Shown here: positions 26,389 through 39,088 of the stretch, piece after piece
How the letters are laid out: the number at the start of each line of letters is the position of its first letter
Numbering within the stretch: position 1 is the first letter of the stretch
Assembly (NCBI RefSeq): GCF_022171985.1
Contig: NZ_JAJVHF010000003.1
Span: 62,001 to 126,000 of the forward strand
Direction of reading: 5' to 3'
DNA: 64,000 bases
From: Huaxiibacter chinensis
GTDB taxonomy: Bacteria; Pseudomonadota; Gammaproteobacteria; Enterobacterales; Enterobacteriaceae
Translations under genes and position numbers: made by a program
Notes under the pieces: generated by a model
Told to the model about the DNA's origin: nothing
Databases searched by the model: none
The model's input: the letters and a program-made list of their open reading frames with translations, nothing else

Positions 26389-27378
26389 ATGCACAAATTT
26401 ACTAAAACGCTGGCGGCCATTGGCCTGGCCGCTGTTATGTCACAATCCGCTATCGCTGAGAATTTAAAACTGGGTTTTCTGGTTAAGCAGCCTGAGGAAC
26501 CCTGGTTCCAGACGGAATGGAAATTTGCCGATAAGGCCGGGAAAGATCTGGGCTTTGACGTCATTAAAATTGCCGTACCGGATGGCGAAAAAACCCTTAA
26601 CGCCATTGATAGCCTGGCCGCAAGCGGTGCGAAAGGCTTTGTTATTTGTACGCCCGATCCCAAACTGGGCTCTGCCATCGTGGCAAAAGCGCGCGGTTAC
26701 GGTATGAAAGTCATTGCCGTGGACGACCAGTTTGTTACCGCCAAAGGTAAGCCGATGGACACGGTGCCGCTGGTCATGATGGCAGCCACCAAAATCGGCG
26801 AACGCCAGGGTCAGGAACTGTTTAAAGAGATGCAAAAACGCGGCTGGGATGTCAAAGAGACCGGCGTGATGGCCATTACGGCAGATGAACTGGACACCGC
26901 ACGTCGCCGTACAACGGGTTCTATCGATGCGTTGAAAGCGGCCGGTTTCCCGGAAAAACAGATCTATAAAGTCCCAACCAAATCCAACGATATTCCTGGC
27001 GCATTCGACGCAGCGAACTCCATGCTGGTGCAGCATCCAGAGGTGAAACACTGGCTGGTGGTCGGGATGAACGATAACACCGTGCTGGGCGGCGTACGTG
27101 CAACCGAAGGTCAGGGCTTTAAGGCACCAAATGTCATCGGCATCGGCATTAACGGCGTGGATGCGGTGAGTGAGCTGTCAAAAGCGCAGGCCACCGGCTT
27201 CTATGGCTCTCTGCTGCCAAGCCCGGATGTACACGGCTATAAATCCAGCGAAATGCTCTACAACTGGGTAACCAAAGATGCTGAGCCTGCGAAGTTCACC
27301 GAAGTCACCGATGTGGTGCTGATTACGCGCGACAACTTCAAAGAAGAGCTGGCCAAAAAAGGGCTGGGCGGTAAGTAA
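26389..27378 (+). CDS. araF: L-arabinose-binding periplasmic protein
   Basis: A 329-residue secreted protein, equal to E. coli AraF. Signal peptide MHKFTKTLAAIGLAAVMSQS with cleavage after SAIAE-type AIA. The mature part starts NLKLGFLVKQPEEPWFQTEW, which contains the sugar-contact lysine and glutamate region, and has the hinge segments TADELDTARRR and GMNDNTVLGGVRA. It is the high-affinity receptor for AraGH. Promoter region with AraC and CRP motifs lies upstream; araG follows after 70 bp. Confidence 0.96.
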   Translation: MHKFTKTLAAIGLAAVMSQSAIAENLKLGFLVKQPEEPWFQTEWKFADKAGKDLGFDVIKIAVPDGEKTLNAIDSLAASGAKGFVICTPDPKLGSAIVAKARGYGMKVIAVDDQFVTAKGKPMDTVPLVMMAATKIGERQGQELFKEMQKRGWDVKETGVMAITADELDTARRRTTGSIDALKAAGFPEKQIYKVPTKSNDIPGAFDAANSMLVQHPEVKHWLVVGMNDNTVLGGVRATEGQGFKAPNVIGIGINGVDAVSELSKAQATGFYGSLLPSPDVHGYKSSEMLYNWVTKDAEPAKFTEVTDVVLITRDNFKEELAKKGLGGK

Positions 27379-27448
27379 ATAGTGGTGATTGCGCCCCTCT
27401 GTGAGTCATGAGGGGCCAGACGTACACGACTGGATCCACGGAGACGTT

Positions 27449-28963
27449 ATGCAACAGTCTGACCCGTATCTCTCATTTCGCGGTATAGGTAAAACCTTTC
27501 CCGGTGTTAACGCGCTGACCGATATCAGCTTCGACTGCTATCCTGGTCAGGTTCACGCCCTGATGGGGGAGAACGGCGCGGGTAAATCCACGCTGTTGAA
27601 AATCCTCAGCGGTAATTATGCCCCGACGACGGGCACGCTCGCCCTACGTGGCGAAGAGGTTGCCTTTACCGATACCACAGCGGCACTGAACGCCGGGGTC
27701 GCGATCATTTACCAGGAACTGCACCTGGTACCCGAAATGACGGTGGCGGAAAACATCTATTTAGGCCAACTCCCGCACAAAGGCGGTTTCGTTAATCGTT
27801 CATTACTGAATTACGAAGCGGGTTTGCAGCTTAAACACCTTGGCCTGGATATCGACCCGCAAACGCCGTTGAAATATCTGTCGATTGGTCAATGGCAAAT
27901 GGTGGAAATCGCTAAAGCGCTGGCGCGCAATGCGAAGATTATCGCCTTTGATGAACCGACCAGCTCATTATCAGCGCGCGAGATTGAAAACCTGTTCCGC
28001 GTCATACGCGAACTGCGTAAAGAGGGGCGAATTATTTTATACGTCTCGCACCGTATGGAAGAGATATTTGCCCTCAGCGATGCCATTACCGTGTTCAAGG
28101 ATGGCCGTTATGTGCGCACCTTTACCGATATGCAGCAGGTGAATCACGATCAGCTGGTGCAGGCGATGGTCGGGCGCGATCTCGGGGACATTTACCACTG
28201 GAAACCGCGCCAGCACGGCTCAGAGCGTTTGCGCCTTGATGGCGTAAAAGCGCCAGGCGTGCGCAAACCTGTCAGCCTGACGGTGCGCAGCGGCGAGATT
28301 GTAGGGCTGTTTGGTCTGGTGGGCGCAGGGCGCAGTGAATTAATGAAAGGCCTCTTTGGCGGCACGCGCATTACCGAAGGACAGGTGTATATCGACGGTC
28401 AGGCTGTAGAGATCCGTAAACCCGCGCACGCTATCCGGGCAGGGATGATGCTCTGTCCGGAAGACCGGAAAGCCGACGGCATTATTCCGGTGCACTCCGT
28501 TCGCGACAATATCAACATCTCCGCGCGGCGAAAATTCATTCGTGCGGGTTGCCTGATTAACGACGGCTGGGAGTCCAGTAACGCCGACCATCATATTCGT
28601 TCGCTGAATATCAAAACGCCGGGGGCAGAACAGCTGATCATGAACCTGTCCGGGGGCAATCAGCAAAAAGCGATTCTGGGGCGTTGGCTTTCAGAGGAGA
28701 TGAAGGTCATTTTGCTTGATGAGCCGACACGCGGTATCGACGTTGGCGCAAAGCATGAAATCTATAACGTCATCTATGAGCTGGCAAAACGCGGTGTGGC
28801 GGTGTTATTTGCCTCAAGCGATCTGCCTGAAGTGCTGGGCGTGGCTGACCGTATCATCGTGATGCGTGAAGGCGATATCGCCGGTGAAGTGTTACATGAA
28901 CAGGCGAATGAACAACAGGCGTTGAGCCTCGCCATGCCTAAAGTCAGCCAGGCCGTCGCCTGA
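27449..28963 (+). CDS. araG: L-arabinose ABC transporter ATP-binding protein
   Basis: A 504-residue sugar ABC ATPase with two tandem nucleotide-binding domains. The first has Walker [10 protein letters not shown] at residues 40-48 and [15 protein letters not shown]; the second has the degenerate Walker A-like [10 protein letters not shown] and the signature [15 protein letters not shown] with Walker [18 protein letters not shown] 27449 was chosen over the frame start at 27389 because homology and length (E. coli 504) begin at MQQSDPYL. Second gene of araFGH. Confidence 0.96.
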   Translation: MQQSDPYLSFRGIGKTFPGVNALTDISFDCYPGQVHALMGENGAGKSTLLKILSGNYAPTTGTLALRGEEVAFTDTTAALNAGVAIIYQELHLVPEMTVAENIYLGQLPHKGGFVNRSLLNYEAGLQLKHLGLDIDPQTPLKYLSIGQWQMVEIAKALARNAKIIAFDEPTSSLSAREIENLFRVIRELRKEGRIILYVSHRMEEIFALSDAITVFKDGRYVRTFTDMQQVNHDQLVQAMVGRDLGDIYHWKPRQHGSERLRLDGVKAPGVRKPVSLTVRSGEIVGLFGLVGAGRSELMKGLFGGTRITEGQVYIDGQAVEIRKPAHAIRAGMMLCPEDRKADGIIPVHSVRDNINISARRKFIRAGCLINDGWESSNADHHIRSLNIKTPGAEQLIMNLSGGNQQKAILGRWLSEEMKVILLDEPTRGIDVGAKHEIYNVIYELAKRGVAVLFASSDLPEVLGVADRIIVMREGDIAGEVLHEQANEQQALSLAMPKVSQAVA

Positions 28964-28974
28964 GTAAGGAGTTA

Positions 28975-29958
28975 ATGATGTCCTCTGTTACGACAACCCG
29001 AGCGTCGAAATCGTCTTTCTCTTTTGGACGCATCTGGGATCAATACGGAATGCTGGTGGTCTTCGCCGCCCTGTTCCTCTGTTGTGCGATATTTGTGCCT
29101 AACTTTGCCACCTTCATCAACATGAAAGGGCTGGGTCTGGCTATCTCCATGTCGGGCATGGTTGCCTGCGGCATGCTGTTCTGCCTGGCGTCAGGTGATT
29201 TTGACCTCTCTGTGGCCTCCGTTATTGCCTGCGCCGGTGTGACCACGGCGGTGGTGATCAACATGACGGAAAGCCTGTGGATTGGCGTCTTTGCCGGTTT
29301 GTTGCTGGGCGTGCTGAGTGGCCTGGTGAATGGTTTTGTCATTGCGCGTCTGAAAATCAATGCCCTGATCACGACTCTTGCGACGATGCAGATCGTGCGC
29401 GGTCTGGCTTATATTATTTCCGACGGTAAAGCGGTCGGGATTGAAGATGAGCGTTTCTTCACGCTGGGCTATGCCAACTGGCTGGGTCTGCCTGCGCCGA
29501 TCTGGCTGACGGTAGGCTGTCTGATTATCTTTGGTTTTCTGCTCAACAGAACCACCTTTGGGCGCAATACGCTGGCGATTGGCGGAAATGAAGAGGCGGC
29601 ACGTCTGGCAGGTGTGCCCGTGGTGCGCACAAAAATTATTATCTTCGTGTTGTCAGGGCTGGTATCGGCTGCGGCGGGAATTATTCTTGCCTCTCGTATG
29701 ACCAGCGGTCAGCCAATGACTTCTATTGGTTATGAGCTGATTGTCATCTCCGCGTGCGTTTTAGGGGGCGTTTCACTGAAGGGAGGCATCGGAAAAATCT
29801 CATATGTGGTCGCCGGTATCCTGATTCTTGGCACCGTTGAGAACGCCATGAACTTGCTCAATATTTCGCCATTCTCTCAGTACGTTGTCAGGGGTCTGAT
29901 CCTGCTGGCAGCCGTGATATTCGACCGTTACAAGCAAAAAGCGAAGCGCACCGTCTAG
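28975..29958 (+). CDS. araH: L-arabinose ABC transporter permease
   Basis: A 327-residue inner-membrane permease of the ribose/xylose/arabinose family, one residue shorter than E. coli AraH. Helices fill the sequence from about 22 on; the conserved LASGDFDLSVASVIACAGV and GRNTLAIGGNEEAARLAGV loops are clear. It starts 11 bp after araG and completes the importer. A hairpin (30012-30038) follows the operon. Confidence 0.95.
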   Translation: MMSSVTTTRASKSSFSFGRIWDQYGMLVVFAALFLCCAIFVPNFATFINMKGLGLAISMSGMVACGMLFCLASGDFDLSVASVIACAGVTTAVVINMTESLWIGVFAGLLLGVLSGLVNGFVIARLKINALITTLATMQIVRGLAYIISDGKAVGIEDERFFTLGYANWLGLPAPIWLTVGCLIIFGFLLNRTTFGRNTLAIGGNEEAARLAGVPVVRTKIIIFVLSGLVSAAAGIILASRMTSGQPMTSIGYELIVISACVLGGVSLKGGIGKISYVVAGILILGTVENAMNLLNISPFSQYVVRGLILLAAVIFDRYKQKAKRTV

Positions 29959-30011
29959 CGTTCGTTTTTACCCCGATTGACTCAACTTTTAAGTTTAGTC
30001 GCACCTCTCTT

Positions 30012-30038
30012 CCGCCTGCCAGCATCGCTGTCAGGCGG
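30012..30038 (+). terminator. Hairpin downstream of araH
   Basis: CCGCCTG-c-CAGC-atc-GCTG-t-CAGGCGG, an 11-bp stem with one internal mismatch, followed by TTTGCT. A short T-run makes it a moderate terminator for araFGH. Confidence 0.6.
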
Positions 30039-30046
30039 TTTGCTAA

Positions 30047-32336
<2,290 letters not shown>

Positions 32337-32345
32337 AGAGGATCC

Positions 32346-32364
32346 CGGGGGTTAATGGCCCCCG
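32346..32364. terminator. Hairpin between convergent otsA and uspC
   Basis: A 6-bp GC stem CGGGGG/CCCCCG with a 7-nt loop between the two stops; no T-run on either side, so only a weak terminator candidate. Confidence 0.4.
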
Positions 32365-32780
32365 AGAGGCACTAATAACACATCGACCTGGCTTGAACTG
32401 ACAATGGCTTTTGCTGAACAGGCGGCCCGGGAAAAAAAGCTCTGATTATGATTCCCGCATATCACCAGGTCGATATTCTCTTTACGGCATATATCCAGAA
32501 TATGTTCACTTAACTCCCCGGTCGCAATAAAGGTGCGTGCGACAGGATAATGGGCTTTTTCCTCAAGCTCGCGCAGAAACTGCTGCGTTTCTTCCTGCAA
32601 AACCTCACGAATATTCTCCAGCATCGGTGCGGCCAGTTGATTATACATTTCCGGCTCGGTGGCGAGCGTGACCAGGCTGATGCGCGCGTTAAGGGGGCGG
32701 GCGATAGAGACAGCGCGGGCAACAAGCTGGTGACTTTCGGGGGTAACTGCAACACAAACAAGCACATGGCTATAACTCAT
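32352..32780 (-). CDS. uspC: Universal stress protein UspC
   Basis: A 142-residue UspA-superfamily protein, the E. coli UspC length, at its conserved site between otsA and flhD. It opens MSYSHVLVCVAVTPESHQLV and ends with the nucleotide-binding type loop CGNHNQSFFSRAACSAKAIV. E. coli UspC affects motility and resistance to UV and osmotic stress. ATG follows AGGAGTGAGCG. The reverse strand carries no competing gene. Confidence 0.93.
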   Translation of the reverse strand: MSYSHVLVCVAVTPESHQLVARAVSIARPLNARISLVTLATEPEMYNQLAAPMLENIREVLQEETQQFLRELEEKAHYPVARTFIATGELSEHILDICRKENIDLVICGNHNQSFFSRAACSAKAIVSSSQVDVLLVPLGGH

Positions 32781-33569
32781 CGCTCACTCCTTTGCTGCGT
32801 GAAAACGACTCTAAAAACAGCTTTAGCGCGATTTGAACCGCTTCGCAAGAGGTCAATACGACATTAGTGTGACGGTTATCATAATTATTCATTAATTATT
32901 CTTATAAAAAGAATAATGGCATAAATGCGCGGGTACTGTGAAATGAGTCACTTAACGTAAATCTTACAAATCAAATAATGTCTGTCCATATCATTGTAAC
33001 GTGTAATCAACAGCTCCGTGATGATCACCCGGCGTAATTAATCCAGAATGATTGATAATTAACTGCTTGTTTTTAAAGTGCTTTGATTTTTTGTATCTAA
33101 CTTAGAAATAAGCATCCCTCCCTGTAGTACCTCATTGAAACTAGTAGCCTGCTACGATCCCGCTTTGTTAACACTACTGCATGAGTATTCGATTCATCAG
33201 AATAGAAAAGACGATCGCATGAGCACAAAATAGCCAACTTACAAGTCATACTGATGGATTTATCAGTCATTCTGTCTTACATTATGTGATCTGCGTCACA
33301 TTTTTTTTAAAATTCAGGAGAGGCTGCATTGTATGTGTCAAAACTGACGAGTACAGTTGCGTCGAATTAGGAAAAATCTTAGTTATTTGTAAGAAATGAT
33401 AAAACGTGTAACAAGAAAGTTATCATTTACCTTCTGCACGTTTGGCGCTTCTTCGCCTAAATTCGACTATGCATTTCGCCTTTTCTTTTTTTACCGGGGT
33501 TTTCCCGGCGACATCACGGGGTGCGGTTAATCCGCATAAGAAAATAGTAAGTTATTCGGGATGGGAAAA
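32781..33569. other. flhDC promoter and 5' leader region
   Basis: About 790 bp of AT-rich DNA without a gene, between divergent uspC and flhD. A perfect CRP core is at 33285-33300. If transcription starts 71 bp after its centre, as at E. coli flhDC, the start would be near 33364 and the leader about 205 nt, close to the 198-nt leader known there, where CsrA and several small RNAs act. No insertion sequence is present, although this is a hot spot for them in E. coli. Confidence 0.65.
33285..33300 (+). promoter_or_regulatory. CRP site of flhDC
   Basis: TGTGA-TCTGCG-TCACA matches the CRP core in all ten bases. The flhDC promoter of E. coli needs CRP at an equivalent place. Confidence 0.85.
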
Positions 33570-33920
33570 ATGCATACATCCGAGTTGCTAAAACACGTGT
33601 ATGACATCAATTTGTCATATTTATTGCTTGCGCAACGTTTAATTAGTCAGGACAAACCGTCCGCGATGTTTCGCCTTGGTATCAATGAAGAAATGGCAAC
33701 GACTCTGGGTGGATTAACGCTCCCGCAGATGGTTAAGCTGGCAGAAACCAATCAGTTAGTTTGTCAGTTCCGTTTTGATAATCACCAGACGATCACGCGC
33801 TTAACGCAAGATTCACGCGTTGACGATCTGCAACAGATTCACACCGGAATTTTGTTGTCTACCCGTTTGCTTAACGACATCAGCCCGACTGATGACGCGG
33901 GCCGTAAGAAAAGGGCCTGA
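33570..33920 (+). CDS. flhD: Flagellar master regulator subunit FlhD
   Basis: A 116-residue protein starting [23 protein letters not shown] 33570 was chosen over the in-frame ATG nine bases earlier because GGGATGGGAA then lies at ribosome-site distance and length matches E. coli. FlhD4C2 activates class 2 flagellar promoters with sigma-70. Conserved: [20 protein letters not shown] and [20 protein letters not shown]; a cysteine near residue 65 (QLVCQF) forms the disulfide known in E. coli. flhC starts 2 bp after its stop. Confidence 0.95.
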   Translation: MHTSELLKHVYDINLSYLLLAQRLISQDKPSAMFRLGINEEMATTLGGLTLPQMVKLAETNQLVCQFRFDNHQTITRLTQDSRVDDLQQIHTGILLSTRLLNDISPTDDAGRKKRA

Positions 33921-33922
33921 AG

Positions 33923-34501
33923 ATGAGCGAAAAAAGCATTGTTCAGGAAGCTCGCGACATCCAGTTGGCTATGGAGTTGATAACGCTGGGCGCCCGCTTG
34001 CAAATGCTGGAAAGCGAGACTCAGCTGAGCCGCGGTCGACTTATCAAACTGTATAAAGAGCTACGCGGCAGTCCGCCACCAAAAGGGATGCTGCCGTTTT
34101 CTACAGACTGGTTTATGACCTGGGAACAGAACATCCACGCGTCGATGTTCTGCAATGCCTGGCAGTACCTTTTGAAAACCGGTTTATGTAGCGGCGTCGA
34201 TGCCGTTATTAAAGCTTACAAACTCTATCTGGAACAGTGTCCTCAAGCGGAAGAGGGGCCTATTCTGGCGCTGACCCGTGCCTGGACGCTGGTTCGTTTT
34301 GTTGAAAGCGGCATGCTGCAGCTATCTCGTTGCAACTGCTGTGACGGCAACTTTATCACCCATGCTCACCAGCCAGTGGGTAGCTTTGCCTGTAGTTTAT
34401 GCCAGCCGCCATCGCGTGCGGTAAAAAGACGTAAACTTTCCCCAAATGCTGCCGATATTATTCCACAACTGCTGGATGAACAGATCGAACAAGCTGTTTA
34501 A
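33923..34501 (+). CDS. flhC: Flagellar master regulator subunit FlhC
   Basis: A 192-residue partner of FlhD, same length as in E. coli. The C-terminal half carries the four zinc cysteines in CNCCDGNFI and FACSLCQPP. It supplies most DNA contacts of FlhD4C2. It is translated directly after flhD (stop TGA, 2-bp gap, ATG). A sigma-28 promoter sequence lies within its last 75 bases and is discussed separately; a terminator follows. Confidence 0.96.
   Translation: MSEKSIVQEARDIQLAMELITLGARLQMLESETQLSRGRLIKLYKELRGSPPPKGMLPFSTDWFMTWEQNIHASMFCNAWQYLLKTGLCSGVDAVIKAYKLYLEQCPQAEEGPILALTRAWTLVRFVESGMLQLSRCNCCDGNFITHAHQPVGSFACSLCQPPSRAVKRRKLSPNAADIIPQLLDEQIEQAV
34432..34458 (+). promoter_or_regulatory. 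Sigma-28 (FliA) promoter inside flhC, probably for motAB-cheAW
   Basis: TAAACTTT (34432-34439), 11-bp spacer, GCCGATAT (34451-34458); the FliA consensus is TAAAGTTT-N11-GCCGATAA, so 14 of 16 bases agree. It points at motA, 165 bp downstream, with the flhC terminator in the intervening leader. Confidence 0.75.
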
Positions 34502-34525
34502 CCCGAACCTGTGGGCATGAATCCA

Positions 34526-34556
34526 GCAGCGGTAAGAAATTACCGCTGCTTTTTTT
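34526..34556 (+). terminator. Intrinsic terminator after flhC
   Basis: Stem AGCAGCGGTAA/TTACCGCTGCT with a GAAA loop and eight T. It ends flhDC mRNA but lies downstream of the predicted sigma-28 start for motA. Confidence 0.9.
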
Positions 34557-34624
34557 TGCCCAGGAATCGGATGACCTTGTTGACCTGAACGTCCTGCCAT
34601 AGTCACTAGCGGAAGGATGATGTC

Positions 34625-35512
34625 GTGCTTATCTTAATAGGTTACCTGGTAGTTATCGGTACTGTTTTCGGCGGTTATATGATGACCGGCGGGCACCTTG
34701 GAGCACTCTATCAACCCGCTGAACTCATCATTATCGGCGGCGCAGGGGTAGGTGCTTTTATCGTTGGCAACAACGGTAAATCGATTAAAGGAACGCTGAA
34801 AGCAATTCCATTGCTGTTCCGTCGTTCTAAGTACACCAAAAGTATGTATATGGACTTGCTGGCGCTGCTCTATCGCCTGATGGCGAAGTCACGTCAACAG
34901 GGGATGTTTTCGCTGGAACGCGATATTGAAAATCCCAAAGAGAGCGAGATCTTTGCCAGCTATCCACGGATCCTTGCGGATGCCATGATGCTCGATTTTA
35001 TCGTGGATTATCTGCGCCTTATCATCAGCGGCAACATGAACACCTTCGAAATTGAAGCGCTCATGGACGAAGAAATTGAAACCCACGAGAGCGAATCTGA
35101 AGTGCCGGCAAACAGCCTGGCGCTGGTGGGCGATTCGTTGCCAGCCTTTGGTATCGTGGCGGCTGTAATGGGAGTTGTGCACGCTCTGGCCTCTGCGGAC
35201 CGTCCGGCGGCTGAATTAGGTGCCTTGATTGCCCACGCCATGGTCGGGACATTCCTCGGGATTCTGCTGGCGTATGGTTTTATCTCGCCACTGGCGAGCG
35301 TGTTACGTCAGAAAAGCGCGGAAACCACCAAAATGATGCAGTGCGTCAAAATTACGCTGCTTTCCAACCTTAACGGTTATGCGCCGCCAATCGCGGTGGA
35401 ATTCGGACGTAAAACGCTCTACTCCAGCGAGCGTCCATCGTTCGTGGAGCTGGAAGAGCACGTGCGTGCGGTTAAAAACCCAAACCAACAAACGACGACT
35501 GAGGACGCATGA
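34625..35512 (+). CDS. motA: Flagellar stator protein MotA
   Basis: A 295-residue inner-membrane protein, the E. coli length. Four helices are visible (about 2-21, 34-50, 170-190, 200-222) with a large cytoplasmic loop between the second and third that holds the charged residues which interact with FliG. The conserved [16 protein letters not shown] contains the first essential proline. Start is GTG 34625, preceded by GGAAGGATGATG. Stop overlaps motB (ATGA). With MotB it forms the proton-driven stator. Confidence 0.96.
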   Translation: MLILIGYLVVIGTVFGGYMMTGGHLGALYQPAELIIIGGAGVGAFIVGNNGKSIKGTLKAIPLLFRRSKYTKSMYMDLLALLYRLMAKSRQQGMFSLERDIENPKESEIFASYPRILADAMMLDFIVDYLRLIISGNMNTFEIEALMDEEIETHESESEVPANSLALVGDSLPAFGIVAAVMGVVHALASADRPAAELGALIAHAMVGTFLGILLAYGFISPLASVLRQKSAETTKMMQCVKITLLSNLNGYAPPIAVEFGRKTLYSSERPSFVELEEHVRAVKNPNQQTTTEDA

Positions 35513-36438
35513 AAAATCAGTCCCACCCTATCGTCATCGTAAAAAAGCGCAAACACAAAAGTCATGGGCATGGTTCCCATGGTTCGTGGAAAATCGCTTA
35601 TGCGGACTTTATGACCGCAATGATGGCGTTTTTCCTGGTGATGTGGCTGATTTCGATTTCAAGCCCGAAAGAGCTGATTCAGATCGCAGAATATTTCAGA
35701 ACCCCGTTGGCAACGGCGGTGACGGGCGGGCAGCGTATTTCTGAAAGCGACAGCCCTATCCCTGGCGGGGGCGATGACTTCACCCAGCGTAAAGGTGAAG
35801 TGAAAAAAGAGCCTAACATTGATGAGCTGAAAAAACGCATGGAGCAGGCGCGGTTGAAGAAACTGCGCGGCGACCTGGATCAGCTGATCGAGGCCGATCC
35901 TAAACTTCGTGCCTTGCGTCCACATCTGAAGATCGATCTGGTTCAGGAAGGGTTGCGCATCCAGATTATCGATAGCCAGAACCGCCCTATGTTCAAAACG
36001 GGGAGCGCAGACGTTGAACCTTATATGCGCGACATTCTGCGCGGCATCGCGCCCGTTCTGAATGGTATTCAGAACCGCATCAGCCTGTCTGGCCATACGG
36101 ATGATTACCCTTACGCCAATGGCGAAAAGGGTTACAGCAACTGGGAGCTTTCTGCCGATCGTGCCAATGCCTCGCGTCGCGAGCTGGTGGCCGGTGGGCT
36201 GGATGAAGGCAAAGTTCTGCGCGTCGTCGGCATGGCCGCAACCATGCGCGTCAGCGATCGCGGACCGGATGATGCCATTAACCGTCGTATCAGTCTTTTA
36301 GTGCTCAATCAGCAGGCGGAGCAGAGCATTCTGCATGAAAACGCCGAAAGCCAGAACGAGTCACTGGACGATTTAAAACAGCCTGGGGCCGTTCCTTCGG
36401 CTGCCGTTCCAACATCGCCACCAGCCAATCCGAGGTGA
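35509..36438 (+). CDS. motB: Flagellar stator protein MotB
   Basis: A 309-residue protein with one N-terminal helix. The proton-binding aspartate is D33 here ([21 protein letters not shown]32 in E. coli). The C-terminal OmpA-like peptidoglycan-binding domain is at about 140-275, with the motif [12 protein letters not shown] and [16 protein letters not shown]. It anchors MotA to the cell wall. The gene overlaps motA by 4 bp and is followed by cheA after 4 bp. Confidence 0.96.
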   Translation: MKNQSHPIVIVKKRKHKSHGHGSHGSWKIAYADFMTAMMAFFLVMWLISISSPKELIQIAEYFRTPLATAVTGGQRISESDSPIPGGGDDFTQRKGEVKKEPNIDELKKRMEQARLKKLRGDLDQLIEADPKLRALRPHLKIDLVQEGLRIQIIDSQNRPMFKTGSADVEPYMRDILRGIAPVLNGIQNRISLSGHTDDYPYANGEKGYSNWELSADRANASRRELVAGGLDEGKVLRVVGMAATMRVSDRGPDDAINRRISLLVLNQQAEQSILHENAESQNESLDDLKQPGAVPSAAVPTSPPANPR

Positions 36439-36442
36439 TAGC

Positions 36443-38464
36443 GTGAGCATGGATATTACCGATTTTTACCAGACATTCTTTGATGAAGCCGACGAGTTGT
36501 TGGCCGACATGGAGCAGCATCTTCTCGATCTTGTGCCAGAGGCGCCGGATTCAGAACAGCTCAATGCCATCTTCCGTGCGGCGCATTCCATTAAAGGCGG
36601 CGCCGGCACCTTTGGGTTTACCATTTTGCAGGAGACCACCCATTTAATGGAAAACCTGCTTGATGAAGCCCGACGCGGTGAGATGCAACTCAATACCGAC
36701 ATTATCAACCTGTTTTTGGAAACCAAAGATATTATGCAGGAACAGCTCGACGCCTATAAAAGCTCGGCAGAGCCTGATGCCGCCAGCTTTGAGTATATTT
36801 GTAACGCGCTACGCCAGCTCGCGCTGGAAGCAAAAGGTGAGGTTGTCGCCCCTGTGGTGAGCGCGGCAAAACTGAGCGTGGTGGACACTCTTGTCCAGGA
36901 AGAAACGGCTACCTCTGCCCCTGAGAGCAAACTGCGTGTCGTGCTGTCACGGCTGAAAGAGAGCGAAGTTAATTTGCTTGAAGAAGAGCTGGGAAATCTG
37001 GCCACGCTGAGCAATGTCGTAAAAGGCAAGGACAGTCTGGCCGCAACGATTGATGGCGGAATAGGCCAGGATGATATCGTGGCGGTACTCTGTTTTGTGA
37101 TCGAAGCCGATCAAATCAGTTTCGAGTATGAAACCGCAGCGGTTGAAGCGCCTGACGTCGTAGAGCCGGTTGTGGCTGTTGCGGAAGTGGCTGCGCCCGT
37201 CGCGGTGGTACCCGCTCTTAAAGCCGTGCCGAAAGAGGCGGCAGCCCAGCGTGAGAAGCCCGCGGCCCGCAGCAGTGAATCCACCAGCATTCGCGTCGCG
37301 GTAGAGAAGGTGGATCAGTTGATCAACCTGGTCGGCGAACTGGTGATCACCCAGTCTATGCTGGCCCAGCGTTCGAATGAACTCGATCCTGTGACCCACG
37401 GTGATTTGATTACCAGCATGGGTCAGTTACAACGTAACGCCCGCGATTTACAGGAATCGGTCATGTCCATCCGTATGATGCCGATGGAATATGTCTTCAG
37501 CCGCTTCCCGCGTCTGGTGCGCGATCTGGCCAGCAAGCTGAATAAGCAGATTGAGTTGACCCAGTTGGGAAGCTCTACTGAGCTGGATAAGAGCCTGATC
37601 GAGCGCATTATCGATCCGTTAACGCACCTGGTGCGTAACAGTCTTGACCACGGTATCGAATCGCCTGAAAACCGCATTGCCGCCGGTAAATCACCGGTCG
37701 GTAATCTGACGCTGTCGGCGGAGCATCAGGGCGGCAATATTTGTATTGAAGTGACCGACGATGGCGCCGGTCTTAACCGTGAGCGTATCCTCGCGAAAGC
37801 CCTGTCTCAGGGGATGTCGGTCAGTGAAAACATGACGGACGAAGAAGTAGGGATGCTGATCTTCGCTCCTGGCTTCTCCACTGCCGAACAGGTGACCGAC
37901 GTTTCGGGCCGTGGCGTGGGTATGGACGTGGTGAAGCGTAATATCCAGGAGATGGGCGGTCACGTTGAGATTAAGTCAAAGCAGGGCGCTGGCACCACCA
38001 TCCGTATTTTGCTGCCGCTGACGCTGGCGATCCTTGACGGCATGTCGGTGAAGGTGGCGGACGAGGTGTTTATTCTGCCGCTGAATGCGGTGATGGAGTC
38101 GCTGCAACCGCGTGAAGAAGATTTACATCCACTGGCGGGCGGTGAGCGCGTGCTGGAAGTGCGTGGTGAATACCTGCCGCTGGTGGAGCTGTGGAAAGTG
38201 TTTGAGGTGGACGGTGCGAAGACCGAAGCCACTCAGGGCATTGTTGTGATTCTGCAAAGCGCGGGTCGCCGCTATGCGTTGCTGGTCGATCAGCTGATTG
38301 GACAGCATCAGGTGGTGGTGAAAAACCTCGAGAGCAACTACCGCAAAGTGCCGGGAATTTCTGCTGCCACGATCCTTGGCGATGGCAGCGTCGCACTGAT
38401 CGTCGATGTCTCGGCGCTTCAGGGTTTAAATCGTGAACAACGCGTGGCCTATACAGCCGCCTGA
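36443..38464 (+). CDS. cheA: Chemotaxis histidine kinase CheA
   Basis: A 673-residue kinase, about 19 longer than E. coli CheA because of a longer P1-P2/P2-P3 linker rich in Val, Ala and Pro (about 232-280). The phosphorylated His48 is in [11 protein letters not shown]2 (about 160-230) binds CheY; the P3 dimerisation domain precedes P4, whose N box [12 protein letters not shown] and G boxes DDGAGLNR and GRGVGMDV bind ATP; P5 binds CheW and receptors. Start is GTG with AGGTGATA upstream. Met98 (TKDIMQEQL) is conserved, so a short form CheA-S starting there is likely, as in E. coli. Confidence 0.96.
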   Translation: MSMDITDFYQTFFDEADELLADMEQHLLDLVPEAPDSEQLNAIFRAAHSIKGGAGTFGFTILQETTHLMENLLDEARRGEMQLNTDIINLFLETKDIMQEQLDAYKSSAEPDAASFEYICNALRQLALEAKGEVVAPVVSAAKLSVVDTLVQEETATSAPESKLRVVLSRLKESEVNLLEEELGNLATLSNVVKGKDSLAATIDGGIGQDDIVAVLCFVIEADQISFEYETAAVEAPDVVEPVVAVAEVAAPVAVVPALKAVPKEAAAQREKPAARSSESTSIRVAVEKVDQLINLVGELVITQSMLAQRSNELDPVTHGDLITSMGQLQRNARDLQESVMSIRMMPMEYVFSRFPRLVRDLASKLNKQIELTQLGSSTELDKSLIERIIDPLTHLVRNSLDHGIESPENRIAAGKSPVGNLTLSAEHQGGNICIEVTDDGAGLNRERILAKALSQGMSVSENMTDEEVGMLIFAPGFSTAEQVTDVSGRGVGMDVVKRNIQEMGGHVEIKSKQGAGTTIRILLPLTLAILDGMSVKVADEVFILPLNAVMESLQPREEDLHPLAGGERVLEVRGEYLPLVELWKVFEVDGAKTEATQGIVVILQSAGRRYALLVDQLIGQHQVVVKNLESNYRKVPGISAATILGDGSVALIVDVSALQGLNREQRVAYTAA

Positions 38465-38483
38465 TTAAGTAAAAGGTAATAAC

Positions 38484-38987
38484 ATGACCGGTATGAGTAA
38501 TGTAACGAAGCTGGCCGGCGAGCCATCAGGGCAGGAATTCCTGGTCTTCACTTTGGGTGACGAAGAGTACGGTATCGATATTCTCAAAGTGCAGGAAATT
38601 CGTGGTTACGATCAGGTGACCCGCATTGCCAATACGCCTTCCTTTATTAAAGGCGTCACCAACCTGCGCGGCGTTATCGTGCCAATCGTTGACCTGCGCG
38701 TGAAGTTTAGCCAGGGCGACGTTGAGTATAACGAGAACACCGTGGTTATTGTCCTTAATCTGGGGCAGCGTGTTGTGGGTATTGTGGTGGATGGCGTGTC
38801 GGATGTGTTGTCCCTGACGTCCGATCAGATTCGCCCGGCACCTGAATTTGCGGTGACGCTGTCGACGGAATATTTGACCGGATTGGGTGCGCTCGGCGAG
38901 CGGATGTTGATTCTGGTGAATATTGAGAAGTTGTTGAACAGTGATGAGATGGCGTTGCTGGATATGGCGGCGAGTCACGTAGCGTAA
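38484..38987 (+). CDS. cheW: Chemotaxis coupling protein CheW
   Basis: A 167-residue adaptor linking CheA to receptors, the E. coli length. It has the CheW fold hallmarks [19 protein letters not shown] and [16 protein letters not shown]. It follows cheA by 19 bp and is the last gene of motAB-cheAW. In E. coli tar follows directly; here the repeated element, a symporter and a pilus operon intervene over 8.4 kb. Confidence 0.96.
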   Translation: MTGMSNVTKLAGEPSGQEFLVFTLGDEEYGIDILKVQEIRGYDQVTRIANTPSFIKGVTNLRGVIVPIVDLRVKFSQGDVEYNENTVVIVLNLGQRVVGIVVDGVSDVLSLTSDQIRPAPEFAVTLSTEYLTGLGALGERMLILVNIEKLLNSDEMALLDMAASHVA

Positions 38988-39007
38988 TGTTCGGCTAGGG
39001 TGGTCTT

Positions 39008-39088
39008 GGTGGAATATTCACGCTGTAGTGGCATCGTTCCGTTCACCAGGGCCATTCTGCTCTCTGTATCGCCCGCGGTGGTAAATGT
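39008..39088 (+). repeat. Truncated copy of repeat module A
   Basis: GGAATATTCACGCTG to TGTATCGCCCGCGGTG, nearly the same as the first 80 bp of the two full units at 39089 and 39661, but not followed by modules B and C. Confidence 0.85.

Noticed and set aside
33561..33569. Upstream in-frame ATG for flhD
   Set aside because: It leaves no ribosome site in place and adds three residues absent from E. coli FlhD.
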